Assembly: GCA_028703175.1 (NCBI GenBank)
Contig: JAQVNJ010000179.1
Location: 1-8,939, forward strand
Length of the DNA stretch: 8,939 nucleotides
Direction of reading: 5' to 3'
Source of the DNA: JAAYCB01 sp012744395
GTDB taxonomy: Bacteria; Planctomycetota; Planctomycetia; Pirellulales; Thermoguttaceae
Part shown: positions 1-8,751 of the stretch, one piece after another
How the letters are laid out: each line of letters begins with the position of its first letter
Numbering within the stretch: the first letter of the stretch is position 1
The notes under the pieces: generated by a model
What the model was told of the DNA's origin: nothing
The model's database searches: none
The model's input: the letters and a program-made list of their open reading frames with translations, nothing else
Made by a program: the position numbers and the translations under genes

Positions 1-1
1 C

Positions 2-241
2 TGCCCAACCGGCCCGCGGGAAATCCTCGACGGCGGGCGTTTCGGCCGCCTCGTGCCGCCGGCCGATCCGGCCGCGCTGGCCGACGCGATCGAGGACGCG
101 ATGCTGAACCACGGCCGCTGGCGCGAGCGGGTCGAAGCGGCCCGCCGCCACGTCGAGGAGCACTTCGCTCTAGAGCAGTCGCTGGCTCTGCTGGAGTCAC
201 TGCTCCAGGAAGCCGCCGGCCGTTTGGCAAGGAACGGATAG
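2..241 (+). CDS. GT4-type glycosyltransferase, C-terminal fragment
   Basis: This is the last 79 residues of a gene that begins before the window. The frame is open from base 2 to the TAG at 239-241. It starts with CPTGPREILDGGRFGRLVPP, the C-terminal donor-binding loop of GT-B fold, family 4 glycosyltransferases. In that family the Glu of PREIL is the second acidic residue of the E-x7-E signature that contacts the nucleotide sugar, and the G-x-x-G-x-L-V-P stretch follows it. The typical C-terminal helices come next, with an 'ADPAALADAIEDAM' stretch and then a charged helix ending near residue 79. The family transfers a sugar from a nucleotide donor to a growing glycan at the inner membrane face. 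The flippase gene starts 12 bases downstream, so the two are almost certainly co-transcribed. Donor and acceptor cannot be told from this fragment. Confidence 0.88.
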   Translation, partial: CPTGPREILDGGRFGRLVPPADPAALADAIEDAMLNHGRWRERVEAARRHVEEHFALEQSLALLESLLQEAAGRLARNG

Positions 242-253
242 GAGTCGGTGGAG

Positions 254-1885
254 ATGGCAAGTCCGACGACATCCCTGCGTTCCGCCGGCTGGGTCAGCCT
301 CTGCTCGCTCGGCCAACTGGCACTCCAGTTCATCTTCCAGGTGTTCCTCGCGAAACACTTCGGAGCCTCCTGGGAGATGGACGCCTACGTGGCTTCGATC
401 GCCATTCCCAGCGTCGCCAGCGCTGTCCTGGTCGGCTCGCTGGGTTATGCCTTCGTGCCCTTGTTCAGCCGGCGGCTGGCGGAAGACCCCCAGAGCGCCT
501 GGCGGCTGGCCGGCAGCATGGCGACGCTGCTGGTGGTGTTCTCGGGGGTGATCGCCGCCGGCTCGTTCCTTTTCGCCGAGCCGCTCGTGGCCCTGCTCTG
601 CCCGGGGTTCACCGCCGAGCGGTTCGATCTGGCCGCCGGCCTGTTGCGGATCCAGTCTTGGCTGGTCGTCACGAACGGGCTGATCGCCTTCCTTCAGTCG
701 GTCTATCATTGCCATCGCAGATTCCTTCTGCCGGCGGTGGCTTCGCCGTTGGGAATCGCCCTGACGCTCATCGGGGCGGTCGTGTTCCGCCGGTCGGGCA
801 TGCCGGCGGTCGCCTGGTCGGTGCTGGTCGGCTCAGCAGTTACGGCAGCCTTGACCTTGCCGCTGTTTGTCCGCAACGCGCGGCTGGGCTTCCGCCTCGG
901 GGCGGACGTCAGGCAGTGCCTGCTTTTGATGCTGCCCCTGGTTTGCGGGGCAGTCTATTTCCGCCTCGATCCGCTCGTCGACCGCTACCTGACGTCGATG
1001 CTCCCGGTTGGCAGCGTTTCCCACCTTGGCTACGCCTGGCGAATCGCGACCGCCCTGCTGACGATCACGGTCGGCGGGCTGTCTGTCGTGGCATTTCCGA
1101 ACTTCGCCAGCCACTGGACGGCCGGTCGGCACGAAGAGTTTCGCGGCGAAGTGGCGGCGGCGATGCGCTGCGTGACGGCGATTCTCGCCCCGATCGCATT
1201 TGCCCTGCTGTTCTTCAGCAAGCCGCTGATTGGCGATCTGCTGGAGCGGGGCGAGTTCACCGCGGCCGACACGGCATCGGTGGCCTGGCTGCTCGTGCTC
1301 TACCTGGGCATGATCGTCGGAGCGGGCGTGGGGGAAATCACCGCGAAAGTCTTCTACTCGCTCTCCGACACGCGAACTCCCACGTGGCTCGGCGTCGGAT
1401 CGTTCACGGTCGGACTGGCCCTGAAGATCACGCTGACGGCCAGGTTCGGCGTCTCGGCGGTGGTCGCGGCCACGTCGTTTTACTTCGCCCTCAGCGCGGC
1501 GGCGGCGATGGTTCTGGTCGTTCGACGTCTTGGACTGGGGACCTTCGCCGGCGTGGGGGGAACACTTCGCCGATCGGTTCTGGCCTCGCTTGCGGCGGTT
1601 CTGGCGGCGTGGCCGGTTGTCCAGGTCGAGATGCCGTTTTCGTCACTTGCCGGCGCTGGCTGCGGGGCGGTTGTCTATTTCCTGGTGATGCGCATCCAGG
1701 GCGACGAATTTGCATACCGGATGGCGGATTATCTCGTTTCTTTCTTCAGGGGCGAGAAGGCAAGCGGTGTTCTCTCCGGCGAACCGGCTGGGCAGGCTGT
1801 GGCAGTCGACCCCGCCGCGGATAACGTGGCAGCCGGCAAACGGGCCGATTCGTCTTGCGGAAAGGAGAGCGGACCGTCCGGATAG
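254..1885 (+). CDS. MurJ/MviN-family (MOP superfamily) lipid-linked glycan flippase
   Basis: This is a polytopic inner-membrane protein of 543 residues with about 13-14 hydrophobic segments; E. coli MurJ has 511. The signature fits PF03023: FGAS-x-x-x-DAY near residues 36-45, YAFVP after the second helix, a GYAWR-x-x-x helix in the middle, and LLERGEFTAAD followed by a K-V-F-Y-S-L-x-D-T-x-T-P segment. The family flips undecaprenyl-linked precursors across the membrane. Aligned by eye on Asp43 (E. coli Asp39), the E. coli residues Arg18, Arg24 and Arg52 fall on Leu22, Phe28 and Ser56. A dedicated lipid II flippase is therefore doubtful, and export of a surface glycan is likelier. The last 45 or so residues are a hydrophilic Ala/Gly/Ser tail. 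ATG 254 was chosen because GGAG at 241-244 lies 9 bases upstream; the in-frame GTG at 248 would be only 3 bases away. It sits between a glycosyltransferase and a methyltransferase gene. Confidence 0.88.
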   Translation: MASPTTSLRSAGWVSLCSLGQLALQFIFQVFLAKHFGASWEMDAYVASIAIPSVASAVLVGSLGYAFVPLFSRRLAEDPQSAWRLAGSMATLLVVFSGVIAAGSFLFAEPLVALLCPGFTAERFDLAAGLLRIQSWLVVTNGLIAFLQSVYHCHRRFLLPAVASPLGIALTLIGAVVFRRSGMPAVAWSVLVGSAVTAALTLPLFVRNARLGFRLGADVRQCLLLMLPLVCGAVYFRLDPLVDRYLTSMLPVGSVSHLGYAWRIATALLTITVGGLSVVAFPNFASHWTAGRHEEFRGEVAAAMRCVTAILAPIAFALLFFSKPLIGDLLERGEFTAADTASVAWLLVLYLGMIVGAGVGEITAKVFYSLSDTRTPTWLGVGSFTVGLALKITLTARFGVSAVVAATSFYFALSAAAAMVLVVRRLGLGTFAGVGGTLRRSVLASLAAVLAAWPVVQVEMPFSSLAGAGCGAVVYFLVMRIQGDEFAYRMADYLVSFFRGEKASGVLSGEPAGQAVAVDPAADNVAAGKRADSSCGKESGPSG

Positions 1886-1918
1886 GCGTGTTTGCGTTGC
1901 AGGGCTGGGAGTCGATCG

Positions 1919-2968
1919 ATGACCGAAGGGAACGAGTCGGACCAACTGCCTCCCGTGGAGTGGGAGACGCCGGATTGTCCGCTGTGCGGATCGGGCCGCT
2001 GGAAATTGCGGCTGCGAGCGGGCGATCTGCTTCACCAGACGCGCGGCTGTTTCCAGCTGGTCGAGTGCCGCGACTGCCGGCACGTCTACGTCAGCCCGAG
2101 ACCGACGCGCGAATCGATCGGCCGCTTCTATCCGCAGGATTATGCGCCGCACACGCCGCGAGGATGCCGCGGCGGAGCCGCTTCGACTCCGCCGGACGGC
2201 GGAGCAGCGAGTTCGCCCGCCTGGTATCTCTCTCGGCCGATCCGGCTGGTTCCCGGGCTGCGGAGGCTCTACCACTGGCTCCGGGAGAGCCACGGGGAGA
2301 TGATGCCGCCGCTCGACGCGCCCGGCCGGCGGGCCCTGGAACTCGGTTGCGCGGGGGGACGTTTCTTGGAGTTGCTGCGCGAGGCTGGGTGGCAAGCCGA
2401 AGGCGTCGAGCCGGCCTCGGCGCCGGCCGCCGAGGCGCGGCAACACGGCTTTCGCGTGCATCACGGCGCGTTCGAGCCGGGGCTGTTCGCGAACAACTCC
2501 TTCGATGCGGTTTTCGCGTGGATGGTCCTCGAGCATCTCCACGACCCGCTCGGAACGCTTGATGAAATCCAGCGGATTCTCAAGCCCGACGGTTGGTTCA
2601 TCTTCAGCGTACCGAACTGGGCCTGTTGGGAGCCTGCCGTCTTTGAGCGCTACTGGTATTGCCTCCAGCCGCCGATCCACTTGCACCAGTTCACGCCGCG
2701 CGGCTTGCGCCGCATTCTGGCCCAAACCGGATACCGGGACGTCCGCGTGATCCACCAGCACAACGTCTTCAACCTGCTCGGCAGTCTGGGATTGTGGCTG
2801 CGAACCGCATTTCCGCAACGGCGTCTGGGACCGCGATTGCTCGAGTTTCTCGTCAATCCGTCCGTCGGCGGCCAGTTGGCCTTGGCCCCGCTGGCGAAAC
2901 CGCTCGCCTGGCTTCACCAAGGGGGGCGGCTGACCGTGACGGCCCGAGTGGAAAAGGCGAAGGCGTGA
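1919..2968 (+). CDS. Class I SAM-dependent methyltransferase with N-terminal zinc-ribbon-like region
   Basis: The protein has 349 residues. The N-terminus carries two Cys pairs, CPLC (20-23) and CRDC (50-53), spaced like a zinc ribbon, and then a V-S-P-R-P and F-Y-P-Q-D-Y stretch. This arrangement is familiar from methyltransferases in surface-polysaccharide clusters. A Gly/Ala/Pro-rich linker (about 82-101) leads to a Rossmann methyltransferase domain. That domain has SAM motif I ELGCAGG (141-147), the acidic end of strand 2 in GVEP, the D-A-V-F-A-W-M-V-L-E-H motif, and L-K-P-D-G-W-F-I-F-S-V-P-N, as in Methyltransf_11/23 proteins. It probably methylates a sugar, lipid carrier or small glycan precursor in the cytoplasm; the substrate cannot be read from the sequence. 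ATG 1919 has GGGAG at 1907-1911 with 7-base spacing. An in-frame TTG at 1892 lacks such a site. The gene starts 33 bases after the flippase stop, in the same operon. Confidence 0.86.
   Translation: MTEGNESDQLPPVEWETPDCPLCGSGRWKLRLRAGDLLHQTRGCFQLVECRDCRHVYVSPRPTRESIGRFYPQDYAPHTPRGCRGGAASTPPDGGAASSPAWYLSRPIRLVPGLRRLYHWLRESHGEMMPPLDAPGRRALELGCAGGRFLELLREAGWQAEGVEPASAPAAEARQHGFRVHHGAFEPGLFANNSFDAVFAWMVLEHLHDPLGTLDEIQRILKPDGWFIFSVPNWACWEPAVFERYWYCLQPPIHLHQFTPRGLRRILAQTGYRDVRVIHQHNVFNLLGSLGLWLRTAFPQRRLGPRLLEFLVNPSVGGQLALAPLAKPLAWLHQGGRLTVTARVEKAKA
2171..2204 (+). repeat. Alternating GGCGGAG / CTCCGCC / GGCGGAG repeat inside the methyltransferase gene
   Basis: GGCGGAG at 2171-2177, its complement CTCCGCC at 2187-2193 and GGCGGAG again at 2198-2204 can form two mutually exclusive hairpins. 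The block encodes the low-complexity Gly/Ala/Ser/Pro linker between the Cys-pair region and the methyltransferase fold. It may be an in-frame inserted palindromic element or simply GC-rich linker sequence. Confidence 0.5.
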
Positions 2969-2991
2969 CGCCGCTGCCGCCCGATCACGCC
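2962..2991 (+). terminator. Weak hairpin at the end of the glycan operon
   Basis: GGCGTGA (2962-2968, including the TGA stop) and TCACGCC (2985-2991) form a perfect 7-base stem with a 16-base loop. No T-run follows, so this would be an imperfect terminator at best. It is the only candidate stop signal before the heat-shock promoter region. Confidence 0.3.
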
Positions 2992-3025
2992 CTGGCGTAA
3001 TGCTTGCGATCGGTGCCCCTGCATC

Positions 3026-3040
3026 CTGCCATTTTGGCAG
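3026..3040. promoter_or_regulatory. Palindrome CTGCCA-ttt-TGGCAG, possible activator site
   Basis: This is a perfect 6-base inverted repeat around a 3-base centre. It lies about 168 bases before the predicted sigma-54 start point, within the usual range for an upstream enhancer site. Its function is inferred from position only. Confidence 0.35.
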
Positions 3041-3052
3041 CCGGCGGTCGGT

Positions 3053-3112
3053 GTTTCGCCGTCCCCAAATTCCTTGTCGCACGCCGGACAACGCTGGCTA
3101 GCACGGCGAAAC
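3053..3112. repeat. 10-base perfect inverted repeat, 40-base spacer
   Basis: GTTTCGCCGT at 3053-3062 is exactly complementary to ACGGCGAAAC at 3103-3112. The enclosed sequence contains a smaller pair, TTGTC at 3074-3078 and GACAA at 3087-3091. The nested layout could be a structured RNA, the ends of a small repeat element, or two half-sites of a looped operator. I do not recognise the family. Confidence 0.5.
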
Positions 3113-3113
3113 T

Positions 3114-3128
3114 CCTTGCCCGGCAAGG
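3114..3128. promoter_or_regulatory. Palindrome CCTTGCC-c-GGCAAGG, candidate enhancer-binding site
   Basis: This is a perfect 7-base inverted repeat with a single central base, centred about 80 bases before the predicted sigma-54 start point. Sigma-54 promoters need an AAA+ activator bound upstream, commonly at dyad-symmetric sites about 80-150 bases away, so position and symmetry fit. Which regulator binds is unknown. Confidence 0.42.
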
Positions 3129-3173
3129 GACTTCGTAAACACCCCATATTTTCCCCCGCTGCCGGTGCGCGAA

Positions 3174-3190
3174 TTGGCACGGCAGTTGCT
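3174..3190 (+). promoter_or_regulatory. Sigma-54 (RpoN) -24/-12 promoter for the Hsp20 genes
   Basis: TTGGCACGGCAGTTGCT matches the established sigma-54 consensus (YTGGCACG-N4-TTGCW) at every defined position. The GG of the -24 element is at 3176-3177 and the GC of the -12 element at 3188-3189, with correct spacing. Transcription would start near 3201 and run into the first Hsp20 gene. Palindromes upstream could bind the required activator. E. coli ibpB is a known case of a small heat-shock gene with a sigma-54 promoter. Confidence 0.8.
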
Positions 3191-3392
3191 CATCAAGACT
3201 ACCGGTTTGGCGGCCGGCGTTCAGCGGTCGGCCGGGGCAGAACATGCTCCGCTTTTCCAGCCAATCCGGGCTGAGCGCTGATCGCTGCGAGCGGACGTCA
3301 TTCCAAGAGCGTTCGCCATGAATCGAAGCGACTCCGGATGGCGGCGTTGGCCGTCCGGGATTTCGGTTGTCTCAGGAAAAAGGAGAGTGCAG

Positions 3393-3842
3393 ATGTTTTC
3401 CACACGATGGCAGCCGCTGAACGACGTCTGGTCGGAAATGGGCCGGCTGTACGATGAAATGAACCGCCTTTTCGATCGCTACGGTCACGCGGACCCGCGC
3501 CGGCGGCCGGCGCCCGGCTACCCGGCTCTCGACCTGACACAGGATGAGAACAACCTGTACGTCGAGGCGGAGCTTCCCGGCATGGAGCTGTCCGACCTGG
3601 AGATCCTCGTGACGGGAAATGACCAGCTCAGCATCAAGGGAACCCGCCAGCAGCCGGACGGCGAGGCGGGCGTCTGGCACCGGCGCGAGCGGATGGCCGC
3701 CGAGTTCACCCGCATGATCACGCTGCCCCAGCCGGTCGATCCCGACAAGGTGGAGGCGTCGCTGAAGCTGGGCGTTCTGACGATCAAGCTTCCCAAGCGG
3801 GAAGAGGCGCGGCCGAAGAAGATCACGGTCAAGACGGGCTGA
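3393..3842 (+). CDS. Hsp20 / alpha-crystallin small heat-shock protein (first of pair)
   Basis: The protein has 149 residues, a normal length for bacterial Hsp20. An N-terminal amphipathic arm (about 1-42, with W-S-E-M-G-R-L-Y-D-E-M-N-R-L-F) precedes the alpha-crystallin domain (about 43-137). The domain shows LDLTQDENNLYVEAELPG, the EFTRMITLP strand and the A-x4-GVL signature (122-129). The C-terminal I-x-V motif is Ile144-Thr-Val146, which in this family docks into a neighbouring subunit during oligomer assembly. The family holds unfolding cytoplasmic proteins in an ATP-independent way until Hsp70 or ClpB refold them. ATG 3393 was chosen because AGGAG at 3381-3385 lies 7 bases upstream and Hsp20 homology starts here. 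The in-frame ATG at 3318 adds 25 residues and has no clear site. It is preceded by a sigma-54 promoter and followed 62 bases later by a second Hsp20 gene. Confidence 0.95.
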   Translation: MFSTRWQPLNDVWSEMGRLYDEMNRLFDRYGHADPRRRPAPGYPALDLTQDENNLYVEAELPGMELSDLEILVTGNDQLSIKGTRQQPDGEAGVWHRRERMAAEFTRMITLPQPVDPDKVEASLKLGVLTIKLPKREEARPKKITVKTG

Positions 3843-3904
3843 GGCAGAGCGGCGGAGGCCGATCGGCACGGCCCCCTTGGTTTCAGAGAACAGGAGACAT
3901 AACC

Positions 3905-4297
3905 ATGAGCGAAATAGTGAAGCAGGACACTCGCGATCAACTGCCCGCCGTGGAGCAGACCCGCGGCACGGTGACTTACACGCCGCGATTCGACATCCTC
4001 GAAACGGACGATGAGCTGACGCTCTATGGGGACCTGCCCGGCGTGGGCCCGGAAGACCTCGACATCCGTTTCGAAAACGATCACTTGCTGGTTCACGCCA
4101 AGGTGCCCCCCAGGCACGACGGGCGGGAACCGATCTACAGCGAGTACGGCGTGGGCGACTATTACCGCGAATTTCGCATCAGCGAGGCGGTTGACGCCGC
4201 CAAGATCTCGGCCGAGATGAAGAATGGCGTTCTCACGCTGCACCTTCCCAAGGCCGAGTCCGTCAAACCCCGGCGGATCGAAGTCAAGGCCGAATAG
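3905..4297 (+). CDS. Hsp20 / alpha-crystallin small heat-shock protein (second of pair)
   Basis: The protein has 130 residues. A short polar N-terminal arm (1-24) leads into an alpha-crystallin domain (about 25-118) with PRFDILETDDELTLYGDLPG, the YYREFRIS strand and the A-E-M-K-N-G-V-L signature (103-110). The C-terminal I-x-V motif is Ile125-Glu-Val127. The ATG at 3905 has AGGAG at 3892-3896 with 8-base spacing. The protein differs clearly from its upstream neighbour: its arm is shorter and has no Trp/Met-rich helix, and the loop before YYREF is different. It is therefore an old paralogue rather than a fresh tandem duplicate. The two may co-assemble or divide work as IbpA and IbpB do in E. 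coli; that is inference. With no terminator visible in the 62-base gap, both genes probably share the upstream sigma-54 promoter. Confidence 0.94.
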   Translation: MSEIVKQDTRDQLPAVEQTRGTVTYTPRFDILETDDELTLYGDLPGVGPEDLDIRFENDHLLVHAKVPPRHDGREPIYSEYGVGDYYREFRISEAVDAAKISAEMKNGVLTLHLPKAESVKPRRIEVKAE

Positions 4298-4325
4298 CCG
4301 CTGCCCGCCGGCGCGGCGCGCGACG

Positions 4326-4368
4326 ACAAGCACCCGGCCACGGCGGCCCTGCCCCCGTGGCCGCTTGT
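4326..4368 (+). terminator. Strong GC hairpin after the Hsp20 pair
   Basis: CGGCCACGG (4335-4343) and CCGTGGCCG (4355-4363) form a perfect 9-base stem with an 11-base loop. Outside it, ACAAGC (4326-4331) can pair with GCTTGT (4363-4368), which shares one base with the inner stem. It begins about 30 bases after the second Hsp20 stop. There is only a short T-containing tail (CTTGTTC), not a proper U-tract. It is the natural 3' end of the heat-shock transcript between convergent genes. Confidence 0.55.
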
Positions 4369-4424
4369 TCAGCCCTCGGGGACAGGGCTGCCGCCGGCTC
4401 TCGCGGCACGGCGATCCGCCACGC

Positions 4425-4440
4425 CTGGCATCGTTGCCAG
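4425..4440 (-). terminator. Hairpin downstream of the secreted-protein gene
   Basis: CTGGCA (4425-4430), loop TCGT, TGCCAG (4435-4440): a perfect 6-base stem that lies past the stop of the minus-strand gene ending at 4517. There is no T-run on either strand, so terminator function is uncertain. Confidence 0.3.
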
Positions 4441-4466
4441 CGCAGAGCCCGGCCGGATCGGTTCGT

Positions 4467-4485
4467 CCCGCCGCACCCAGGCGGG
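4467..4485 (-). terminator. Second hairpin downstream of the secreted-protein gene
   Basis: CCCGCC (4467-4472) and GGCGGG (4480-4485) form a 6-base stem with a 7-base loop, 32 bases past the minus-strand stop. It is the closer of two hairpin candidates for that gene's 3' end. It also lacks a T-tract. Confidence 0.33.
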
Positions 4486-4516
4486 GATCGGTCGTTGCGG
4501 CATGTGCCGTTGTGAA

Positions 4517-4999
4517 TCATCGCCCCATGAACCGGCGGGTGGCCTGCGGGCCGAAGAGCGTTTGTGCCGGCATGAACAACGGCGGCGGCGCCACGTAGTA
4601 GCCGTGGTAATAGCCCAGCGGATGGTAATAATCGCTCGCGTACCCGTAAGGGTAGACATAGGACCCGTAGCCCGGGTAGACAGCACGCGGGCCGTAGTAG
4701 TAACCGGGGCGGTGATAATAGCCCGGGTAATGTGGATTCGGCAACACCACCGTGGCGCTTCCCGAATCCAACGATTCGGGCGTTTGACTCTGCCGGATCT
4801 CCGGGCGGAGGTTCCCCATGCTCCGCTGCGACGGATTCGGGTTCAGATTCCCCATGCTCCGCCGCGAGGGGTTCGGGGCGAGATTTCCCATGCTGCGGCG
4901 GGTGGAATCGGCAAACTGCGCCAAGGCAGGCTCGCTGAAGATCAACACCCCGAGCAGCGCGGCAGCGCCAACAGACCACCCGATCGATGGCCGAGACAT
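4517..4999 (-). CDS. Small secreted protein with 12-residue repeats and Tyr-rich tail, function unknown
   Basis: The protein has 160 residues and I do not recognise its family. It starts with a clear Sec signal peptide: Arg3, a hydrophobic core at about 6-21, and likely cleavage after Ala27 in P-A-L-A|Q. Three tandem 12-residue repeats follow at 34-45, 46-57 and 58-69, with consensus (R/Q)RSMGNLxPNPS; the third is degenerate at its end. A related RRFMG recurs at 155-159. Residues 91-135 hold 18 Tyr in 45 positions, with Gly, Pro and His, in GYY/PGYY clusters. There is no Cys and no membrane anchor. It may be a cell-envelope or matrix protein, or a protein cross-linked through Tyr, but this is speculation from composition. 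The start is supported by GGAGGG at 5006-5011, 6 bases before the ATG. The gene lies downstream of carB on the same strand, 233 bases away, and probably has its own promoter. Confidence 0.78.
   Translation of the reverse strand: MSRPSIGWSVGAAALLGVLIFSEPALAQFADSTRRSMGNLAPNPSRRSMGNLNPNPSQRSMGNLRPEIRQSQTPESLDSGSATVVLPNPHYPGYYHRPGYYYGPRAVYPGYGSYVYPYGYASDYYHPLGYYHGYYVAPPPLFMPAQTLFGPQATRRFMGR
4793..4900 (-). repeat. Three in-frame 36-base tandem repeats
   Basis: Units at 4865-4900, 4829-4864 and 4793-4828 encode the (R/Q)RSMGNL repeats of the secreted protein. The CCCATGCT core recurs on the plus strand at each unit. The first two units are closest; the third diverges at its 3' end. Such an array can change copy number by slippage or recombination. 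Confidence 0.75.
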
Positions 5000-5050
5000 A
5001 CCTAGCCCTCCACGTCAAGACACAGCGGCTGTCGGGTCCCCCCACAATCC

Positions 5051-5079
5051 ATTATCCGCGGCCCGGTCCGATCGGGCAA
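5051..5079 (-). promoter_or_regulatory. Candidate sigma-70-type promoter for the secreted-protein gene
   Basis: On the minus strand TTGCCC (5079-5074) and GATAAT (5056-5051) are separated by 17 bases, a good spacing with a 5/6 match at -10. Transcription would start near 5044, giving a leader of about 45 bases before the ATG at 4999. This was found by eye only. Confidence 0.4.
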
Positions 5080-5232
5080 GCGCGCCAGCTCCCCTGCCTT
5101 GCGCCAAAATGCTCGCGGCAACGCCCGTGGACGCGTCTCTCCGGACCCCAGATTTCCGCGGCCGGGCCGTGCGCCGGCCTCCGCAAGCGGCAACGGCCGT
5201 TTCCCCCCCGACAATGGCCCCTCGGCGCCGCC

Positions 5233-8598
<3,366 letters not shown>

Positions 8599-8651
8599 GT
8601 GATCAGTTCCTCTTCCAATCGCGAGGCAAGCCCGCGCGGCGAACCGGTTGG

Positions 8652-8663
8652 GGGCTGCAGCCC
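8652..8663. repeat. 12-base perfect palindrome in the carB leader
   Basis: GGGCTGCAGCCC is self-complementary throughout. It lies about 55 bases before the GTG of carB. A second palindrome, AACCGGTT, sits next to it at 8642-8649. They could be an operator or a leader RNA structure; I recognise no PyrR or ArgR site. Confidence 0.35.
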
Positions 8664-8699
8664 ACCGCGAGCGGGGGTCGGTCTCCCTAAAATCCCATG

Positions 8700-8729
8700 A
8701 ATTTATCACGCCGGAGGAGAGACTTTCAA
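8700..8729 (-). promoter_or_regulatory. Candidate sigma-70-type promoter for carB
   Basis: On the minus strand TTGAAA (8729-8724) and TAAATT (8705-8700) are 18 bases apart in a locally AT-richer patch. Transcription would start near 8693, about 95 bases before the GTG at 8598. The match is moderate and was found by eye. Confidence 0.38.
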
Positions 8730-8751
8730 GTGCCTGGATTGTGCCATCGCG

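Larger units (their letters stand above)
2969..3392. other. 424-base intergenic regulatory region ahead of the Hsp20 pair
   Basis: No convincing gene is present here. Short open frames on both strands lack ribosome binding sites, recognisable motifs or credible composition. The left part (about 3000-3130) is dense in inverted repeats: CTGCCA-ttt-TGGCAG at 3026-3040, a 10-base pair at 3053-3062 and 3103-3112, and CCTTGCC-c-GGCAAGG at 3114-3128. A sigma-54 promoter follows at 3174-3190. The right part, about 190 bases from the predicted start point near 3201 to the ATG at 3393, would be a long untranslated leader. Confidence 0.7.

Noticed and set aside
658..1824. A 388-codon plus-strand open frame in another frame of the flippase gene
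   Set aside because: It is Gly/Arg/Ala low complexity, overlaps fully with a convincing membrane protein and has no ribosome site.
1643..3091. A 482-codon minus-strand open frame across the flippase end and the methyltransferase
   Set aside because: It is very Arg/Gln/Pro-rich with no recognisable fold, and runs opposite two well-supported genes.
2914..3245. Minus-strand open frames with a C-P-A-C motif in the intergenic region
   Set aside because: A single CxxC is not enough for a zinc protein. The frames run into the methyltransferase or promoter region, lack ribosome sites and do not agree with one another as a frameshifted gene I can name.
3318..3392. An in-frame upstream ATG that would lengthen the first Hsp20 by 25 residues
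   Set aside because: There is no good Shine-Dalgarno before it, while AGGAG at 3381-3385 fits the ATG at 3393 where Hsp20 homology starts.
3865..3884. CGGCACG between the two Hsp20 genes as a second sigma-54 site
   Set aside because: The -24 element has a mismatch and no TTGC lies at the -12 position.
4284..5045. A 253-codon minus-strand open frame overlapping the secreted-protein gene
   Set aside because: The overlapping 160-residue frame has a signal peptide, repeats and a strong Shine-Dalgarno; this one has none.
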